Shown: piece after piece, positions 59,201-64,000 of the stretch | How positions within the stretch are numbered: position 1 is the stretch's first letter | Layout: each line of letters opens with the position of its first letter | Assembly (NCBI GenBank): GCA_000149265.1 | Contig: CH003273.1 | Span: forward strand, 1 to 64,000 | Direction: 5' to 3' | Length of the DNA: 64,000 nucleotides | From: Ciona savignyi | Taxonomy: Eukaryota > Chordata > Ascidiacea > Phlebobranchia > Cionidae | Made by a program: the position numbers and the translations under genes | The notes under the pieces: generated by a model | Seen by the model: only the letters and a program-made list of their open reading frames with translations | What the model was told of the DNA's origin: nothing | The model's database searches: none

Positions 59201-61936
59201 TCTGAATGGACCACGGATTTGGCGGGAAATCGCTTACGATGGCGCGAAAATCGAGCTCTTCGATTCGTCGACAGATTTGGCGGGAAATCGTGATCAATGG
59301 CGATGTCTGTGGCGGGAAAACGATGTTTTGGCGCGAAAACACCACAACGAAACGTGCACCTGCAAAAAGTCATTACTCGACACAAGTTACTCGCCTGCGG
59401 GCAGTCAAGTCGCGACCGCTAGATTGGATCGGATTACCATCACGCGGACAATAGAGCACTCAGCTGTCCCAATTAACGATTATTGCGCCACAATAGCTGC
59501 CCCGGGGGATCGCGATGTTTACTACGGATCCATCGGAGACATCGCGATCTTGCAATCGTGGTGCAAGCGGCATACAACCAACACATTGACACGTCACAGA
59601 TAGCGTTATTAACGTATAAATGCAGTTTCGCAGCTTCCACGCGAATCTACTTAATCACCGCTATATTTCGCGCATAACACGATGCAACGCGATCTGAACG
59701 ATTTAATTGTTTTTTGTTTGTTTTAACCGAGCTAAGTTTCGAACCCATGATGAGCTCGTCACCAGGATTGTTTTTGTATGTAATTCGGTATATATCGGTA
59801 GCGTTAGCCATTCGGCCACACGACCGTACTGGACGATTAAGTTAAACAAACCCGACATTGCCTTAAATACAAAGTAGCGACATCCACAATGCAGTATGAT
59901 ATTATCCATCCAACCTACATCTGCAGGACGCGATTGCTTCTCGACTTTCCATCATTGCAAATCCGCTATGTCATTATTACGTAGCTATTACGATTGTTTA
60001 GCATTTTCCCGCTTCGTTCATTTCAAATGCAAACACGTGACCTTAATCAAAATTTCCCGCCAAATCCCGACATTTCCATTCAAAACATAGGTATGACGTC
60101 ATGAGGATGATGGTAAAGACTTTCATCTCGGATATTCAAAAGGGGGGGGGGGTTCATAAATCCGGTTCTTTGTTAAATTTTTTACGCAAATCGAAACACA
60201 ATACGTAGAACGAAACGTGGAGCGGATTGCATCTAAGTATAGGGGGGAGTGTGCAAAAAGTTTACCATCGTCTTGATGACGTCGGCCTGTATTGGATGAC
60301 TAGGAAAATTGAAAAAAAAACTAAATTGTGGTGATTAATGTGTTCTACCCACGTAATCTTACAATTCGCAAAAAAAAGTTAAAAGACAATTAAGACTTTG
60401 CGTACATATATAACCACTGCAGAAACAGTTCAAGATATTTAAAACTTAGTGTACATTTGCGTACATTACATACACAACCACTGAACCACATGACTCACCA
60501 TGGACTTGGTGAATGGGCTCGCCATGACGAAGAGGATTTGAAACAAGATGGAGGATCTTGGGAGGGAGGTTCGGACCATGTTCCCTGGGTGGAGGGTGTT
60601 GCACGTCACCCCTCGTCCCGACATTCGTCGATGCAGCTCGTTGCTATGGCGGTACGACGTCATTAACACGTCATTGGTGGGGACGTGGTTGTTATTACAC
60701 GTGCGACACCTCGTGGTCGAAATTACATAACTCGTGCAATATGTTTGGGTATTCATGTTTATTCCGATGAATTGGATAAGACAGGAGAATTAACACACGG
60801 GTAATCTACAGATTACCTCGCGCCCACCGTCGGGTTACCGGAGCTATTGCAGTGTGTTGTATATGATAGACACGTTCCTTCAATTTGGTAGAACCCATTA
60901 ATCCGCTGGGTTCAGGCAATGTCTGCTAAGTGCTTTGCAAAAATACACAATCGACTAGCTAGCGACCAGTTTCGCACCTACAACTCTCCGTTTTAACGGC
61001 GACACACCCAGCTAATCAGTCAAATAAGTTGTTTGAACAATCCAACCCACAGGTTCGAACCCATACCCCTCCCACCCACAGGTTCGAACCCGTACCCCTT
61101 CCACCCACCTGAACAACACATTACAAAGCTTGGATCGATTGTATTGCAGCATGGACCAGTAATTCGACTTGGAAGGCGACAAGTTGATGAGATTGATTGG
61201 ATCTTCTGTCGCCACGAATCTGGGATGATTGGATTCATCAACAAATCAGCGTCCCGCCCGGTTAGTCTAGCGGTTTAGTGCGTCGCCTTTCAACCGAAAG
61301 ATTGCAGGTGCGAAACTGGTCGCTAGGTAGTTAGTTGTGTCCTTGGGCAAGGTACTTTACGGACATTGCCTGAACCAAGCGGATTATTGGGTTTTACTAA
61401 ATTGAAGGAACGTGTCTATCATCTACAACACACTGTATTAGCTCCGGTAACCCGTCGATGGGCGCGAGGTGATCTGACGATTGTCCGTGTGTTAACTTCC
61501 TTGGTTTTCCCATTCACGGGGATAAACATGGATATCCTATTCTCCTAAATTATGTTTAACTTCATCATCAACCTGCCATTAAACTGCCATGAGCAGTTTT
61601 GTTGCTTTTTATTCCATTTTTATTATCAACGTTTTTAGAATAGAAACAAATCATCATTTAATTATGCAGCTCCTGACCGCGCAATGAAATAAATTTGAAT
61701 TCGGTTGTGGCGGTTGACATTTAAACATGATACACACCAAGCGCGCCCACCTGTGGCTCTCCGATGACACGACCACCACCCGCGCGGGGGCGCTACGAAG
61801 CAGCAAGTCCCGCAGTAGTTGTACGAGCCGGAAGTGACCTACGTGGTTTGTCGCGAATGTTCGTTCGATGTCGTCATCGGTGAGTTGCCATGGCAACGCG
61901 AATACAGCGGCGTTGAGGATTAATATGTGAAGCGGG
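53246..61936 (-). CDS. WWOX: WW domain-containing oxidoreductase, last four exons (5' part outside window)
   Basis: Minus-strand exons 61751-61936, 61109-61219, 60499-60643 and 53246-53437, joined in consistent phase (about 211 codons to the stop). They encode the second half of the short-chain dehydrogenase domain. [15 protein letters not shown] has the NAA motif. [11 protein letters not shown] carries the expected catalytic Ser. [16 protein letters not shown] has the YxxxK catalytic pair. [20 protein letters not shown] and MASPFTKSM follow, then the C-terminus [16 protein letters not shown] to [12 protein letters not shown]. All segments follow vertebrate WWOX closely in order and content. 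The WW domains and the NAD-binding glycine motif must lie further upstream, beyond the right edge or in unseen exons. The last intron is 7.06 kb and includes the assembly gap. Confidence 0.93.
53921..54272. other. assembly gap (352 N)
   Basis: A run of N inside the last WWOX intron. The right flank (54,285-54,365) has a degenerate repeat of (G)CGTGAAGCG every 20-25 bp, so the gap probably covers a tandem array. Confidence 0.98.
54370..55020. other. intronic sequence, nothing recognised
   Basis: Part of the last WWOX intron; no repeats or exons stand out. Confidence 0.5.
55040..55162 (-). repeat. SINE-1 copy, full length, in WWOX intron
   Basis: Reverse strand GTACGATCGTGTGGCCGAAT head, CATCATGGGTTCAAAACTAA body end. 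Confidence 0.88.
55430..55525 (+). repeat. degenerate tandem repeat of CCCCACCATACTAACTTA
   Basis: About four units, with deletions between copies. Confidence 0.75.
55530..58560. other. WWOX intron, no gene recognised
   Basis: Short direct repeats near 57,790-57,975 (GATTTTGACGGAT and CGCGTTTGTTT occur twice, about 160 bp apart). The open stretches at 57,949-58,435 have no splice or homology support. Confidence 0.45.
58585..58803 (+). repeat. 20-bp minisatellite, about 11 copies
   Basis: Unit CATGCGTTTCCATGCGTCGC with T/C (TACGTC/TGCGTC) variants. The unit lacks stop triplets in several frames on both strands, so it creates long spurious open frames. Confidence 0.95.
59160..59340 (+). promoter_or_regulatory. 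58-bp tandem repeat carrying seven E2F-like motifs
   Basis: TTTGGCGGGAAA at 59,160, 59,218 and 59,276 (58 bp apart). TTGGCGCGAAA-type sites at 59,181 and 59,238, and further sites at 59,308 (GTGGCGGGAAAA) and 59,326 (TTTTGGCGCGAAAA). These fit the known E2F/DP consensus TTTSSCGC. A further reverse-oriented match (TTTCCCGCCAAA) lies at about 60,053. Regulatory function is inferred from motif density only. Confidence 0.5.
59708..59829 (-). repeat. SINE-1 copy, full length, in WWOX intron
   Basis: Reverse strand GTACGGTCGTGTGGCCGAAT, GTGACGAGCTCATCATGG, GGTTCGAAACTTAGCTCGG. Confidence 0.9.
60745..61025 (-). repeat. SINE-2 copy, full length, in WWOX intron
   Basis: Between the exons at 60,643 and 61,109. 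Reverse strand AACCCAGCGGATTAATGGGT, AATAAACATGAATACCCAA end. Confidence 0.88.
61250..61547 (+). repeat. SINE-2 copy, full length, in WWOX intron
   Basis: CCCGCCCGGTTAGTCTAGCG to GGGGATAAACATGGATATCC. Starts 31 bp from the acceptor side of the exon ending at 61,219 and is opposite in orientation to the copy at 60,745. Confidence 0.92.
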
Positions 61937-62032
61937 CTGTGAGGATAAGGGGGGGTGAGAAGGAGGGGTTATGGGGGTTAAACATAATAAACTTAATATT
62001 GGGGCTGTCGTAACAAACATACATGTATTTTA

Positions 62033-62146
62033 TGTTTTTCCGAGCCAAGTATCGAACACATTATGGGCTGTTGATAAGAACCGTTTTTTTGTAAAAGAGT
62101 CGGTATATATATCGGTCGCGTTAACCATCTAGCCACACGACCGTAC
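62033..62146 (-). repeat. SINE-1 copy, full length
   Basis: Reverse strand GTACGGTCGTGTGGCTAGAT head; body CAGCCCATAATGTG with one small deletion. Confidence 0.88.
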
Positions 62147-62779
62147 ACAAACAAGTGTGATCATGTTTGGTGCGTATAACACATGGGAATAGCGCCACCA
62201 CGCGGAGATGGCAAATGTTTATTGAGGACCGATGTGGTGGTTGGGTCGGGTGAGATGTGACGTCGGGTGGTATTTGGAAATGTTTACGCAAAACTAAACT
62301 AAACGTCATTATGGGATGTTGGGGGATTCGTGGTTGACGTTCGGGGTTATTTATTCCCGAGTATGAGCCAATTGCAATGCGATTCGAGATAATAGTTTAT
62401 CGAGTTCTCGAATTCCATGAAACAAATATCAAATCGCGCGATGATGGAATCCGCCTATGACGTCACAACACAGTGGCGCGGAACACGAGCGGGGAGGAAT
62501 ATTGGGGTGCAACGCGCCGTGTCGCGGTAGTGTCGGGTTCCACCATTGTATGCTACGCGTGGGGCAGTGTTGCCCGGTGTGGAATCCCATACTTTGCTGT
62601 GGTTGTGCGGGTTTTGGATCGGGAAACACTGCAGGATCGGTTACAATTACTCCGGTACATCTATGGAATGGAATACGACAGGGGTGGGACGGTGTTCATA
62701 TGATATGCGGGGATGGTGGGTTTGTGTAGCAATATACGTGGTGGTGGATATTCATGGTCGAATCATGTGTGTCTGGTAG

Positions 62780-63026
62780 TCATTCGTCCAGTTGTAGGAG
62801 ATATTGTAGGTTGATGGCGTGGTGTTTACGTAGTTATCGTAAAGTGGTTTGCAACCAGGGGATTCCCCTTTAACAAGTGGATAGCGGTTAGATTGAGCAA
62901 GTTCTTTGAGGCGATTGAGATATCGTCCATTTTGCTCTAAGCGCAGCAGATAAAACGGCCGAAATGCAAAATCCACGTTATTCAATTCCTTTGTTGTTGT
63001 ATTGAAATACCCTAGATATATTATAA
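62780..63026 (-). CDS. possible exon of an unidentified gene
   Basis: Minus-strand open stretch following a plausible acceptor (TATATCTAG) near 63,014. It contains NNVDFAFRPFYLLRLEQNG and LVKGESPGCKPLYDNYV with ordinary amino-acid variety, unlike the repeats around it. It does not resemble WWOX. It could be a nested gene, a neighbour or a spurious frame; no donor was fixed. Confidence 0.3.
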
Positions 63027-63084
63027 TCAATTGTAGAAATATAAGATCCATGAATAGCACCCAGAATCTCAGTAAAGCGACCGA

Positions 63085-63378
63085 TTCGTCCGATTAGCTT
63101 GGTGGGTTAGTTCGTCGCCCTTCGGCCGAAAGGTTTTAGGTTCGAAACTGGTCGCTAGCTAGTCGGTCGTGTCCTTGGGCAAGGCACTTTATGGACATTG
63201 CCTGAATTCAGCGGATTAATGGGTTCTATTAAACTAAAGGAACGTCTAATTCATACACAACACACTGCAATAGCTCTGGTAACCCGACGGTGGGCGCGAG
63301 GTGATCTGAAGATTGCCCGTGTGTTAACCCCCTTGGTTTCCCATTCACGGGAATAAACATGAATATTCTATCCTAGAC
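63085..63378 (+). repeat. SINE-2 copy, full length
   Basis: GTCCGATTAGCTTGGTGGGT to GGAATAAACATGAATATTCT; close to the family consensus throughout. Confidence 0.93.
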
Positions 63379-63455
63379 TACTCCAACGGATATTTCGTTC
63401 ACGTAGTCATTTCGTGCAGATTTGCTGCGATAATTCGAACTGAGTTCGATTAGGA

Positions 63456-63640
63456 ATGTCGTATTCGAGTAGCAAGCACAGCCGAATGTCGGGCCATAGT
63501 AATGGAAGGCTGACCGAGTCGGATATTGAAACCATTTGGAAGTCCATGAAACGTCCAAGTGAGCGGGGAATTCCCTCACCAGAGAAAAAGAGGAAAGAAA
63601 AGAAAGGTCCTTCCATCGACACTACGCCAACTACCGGTAA
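63456..63640 (+). CDS. possible first coding exon of an unidentified gene
   Basis: An ATG opens about 61 codons rich in Ser, Lys and Pro (MSGHSNGRLTESDIETIWKS and PSPEKKRKEKKGPS) that end at a good donor (CCG|GTAAGA). The basic cluster could be nuclear targeting. It runs opposite to WWOX and would continue off the right edge. No family recognised. Confidence 0.35.
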
Positions 63641-63754
63641 GAAATATAGTTCAAATATTTTTTGAAGTTTTAGCTTAATTGGGATGAAAGGGGAGTTAAA
63701 TCGTGCATACACACACACTATAGTACCTTGCATCCATCACAGTACCAAACACGC

Positions 63755-63835
63755 AGTGTCGGGTTACCATGGTGTTGCAGCGTGTTATATACGATAGAGA
63801 TACTGTCATACTATCAAGTTCAACCCAAAGTGTTT
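63755..63835 (-). repeat. SINE-2 internal fragment
   Basis: Reverse of AACACGCTGCAACACCATGG and GTAACCCGACACTG; short and diverged. Confidence 0.5.
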
Positions 63836-64000
63836 CAAACCTGTAAACAAATGTTTACAATATTTCAATAAAAATAGAAGAGTGTTTAGTACATACATGG
63901 GGTTTAGACAGTGGGTCAGCACCCCACGGGGGATTACCCACTACAACCCCCTACAACCCCAACCCCCAGATTACAGCGGAAACATGATCCTCCTGCATCC

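Noticed and set aside
62429-62779. Several overlapping open frames, one with RVLDRETLQDRLQLLRYI
   Set aside because: Three plus frames and one minus frame are open together in a G+C-rich patch; none has splice or family support.

Overview
The window is eukaryotic and A+T-rich. Genes are split into many short exons with GT-AG introns that are often only 50-200 bp, and the spaces between exons are filled with short interspersed repeats, minisatellites and DNA-transposon remnants. A large-Maf gene lying next to WWOX, the very small introns and the repeat landscape suggest a tunicate, most likely Ciona. That identification is an inference; no species marker was compared. All gene models were built by hand from the sequence by joining reading frames across splice sites and checking that the phases agree.

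Layout. (1) Bases 1-16,920 form one giant inverted repeat. Each arm carries one complete 11-exon gene for the same secreted protein, rich in tyrosine, lysine and cysteine (4,719-7,277 minus; 12,532-15,090 plus). The two genes are divergently oriented. The arms are flanked by arrays of a 109-bp satellite and the centre holds about 29 copies of a 41-bp satellite. The left arm has two hAT-type insertions with exact 8-bp target duplications, and the right arm still shows both empty sites. The larger insertion contains a nested Kolobok/T2-like element with TTAA duplications and a broken THAP domain. (2) 17.3-25.65 kb: exons of a divergent seven-transmembrane receptor on the minus strand, with a 109-bp satellite array in one intron. 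(3) 26-32.9 kb: no gene recognised. (4) 32,926-40,772 minus: a complete 12-exon BPI/LBP-family lipid-binding protein of 441 residues. (5) 41-47.6 kb: no convincing gene; repeats. (6) 47,666-49,161 plus: a complete three-exon large Maf bZIP transcription factor of 404 residues. (7) 49.2-53.2 kb: 31-bp, 109-bp and 32-bp tandem arrays. (8) 53,246 to beyond the right edge, minus: the last four exons of a WWOX oxidoreductase. Its 7-kb last intron holds an assembly gap, a 20-bp minisatellite and a 58-bp repeat carrying E2F-like sites.

Three points stand out. Maf and WWOX are neighbours in tail-to-tail orientation, as MAF and WWOX are in vertebrates, so the pair looks like an ancient linked block. 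Two dispersed tRNA-like SINE families occur throughout, and the satellites in the window (41 bp; 109 bp and its 31-bp derivative) appear to be amplified pieces of those SINEs. The palindromic gene pair encodes a protein family I do not recognise, whose composition fits a cross-linked extracellular material.
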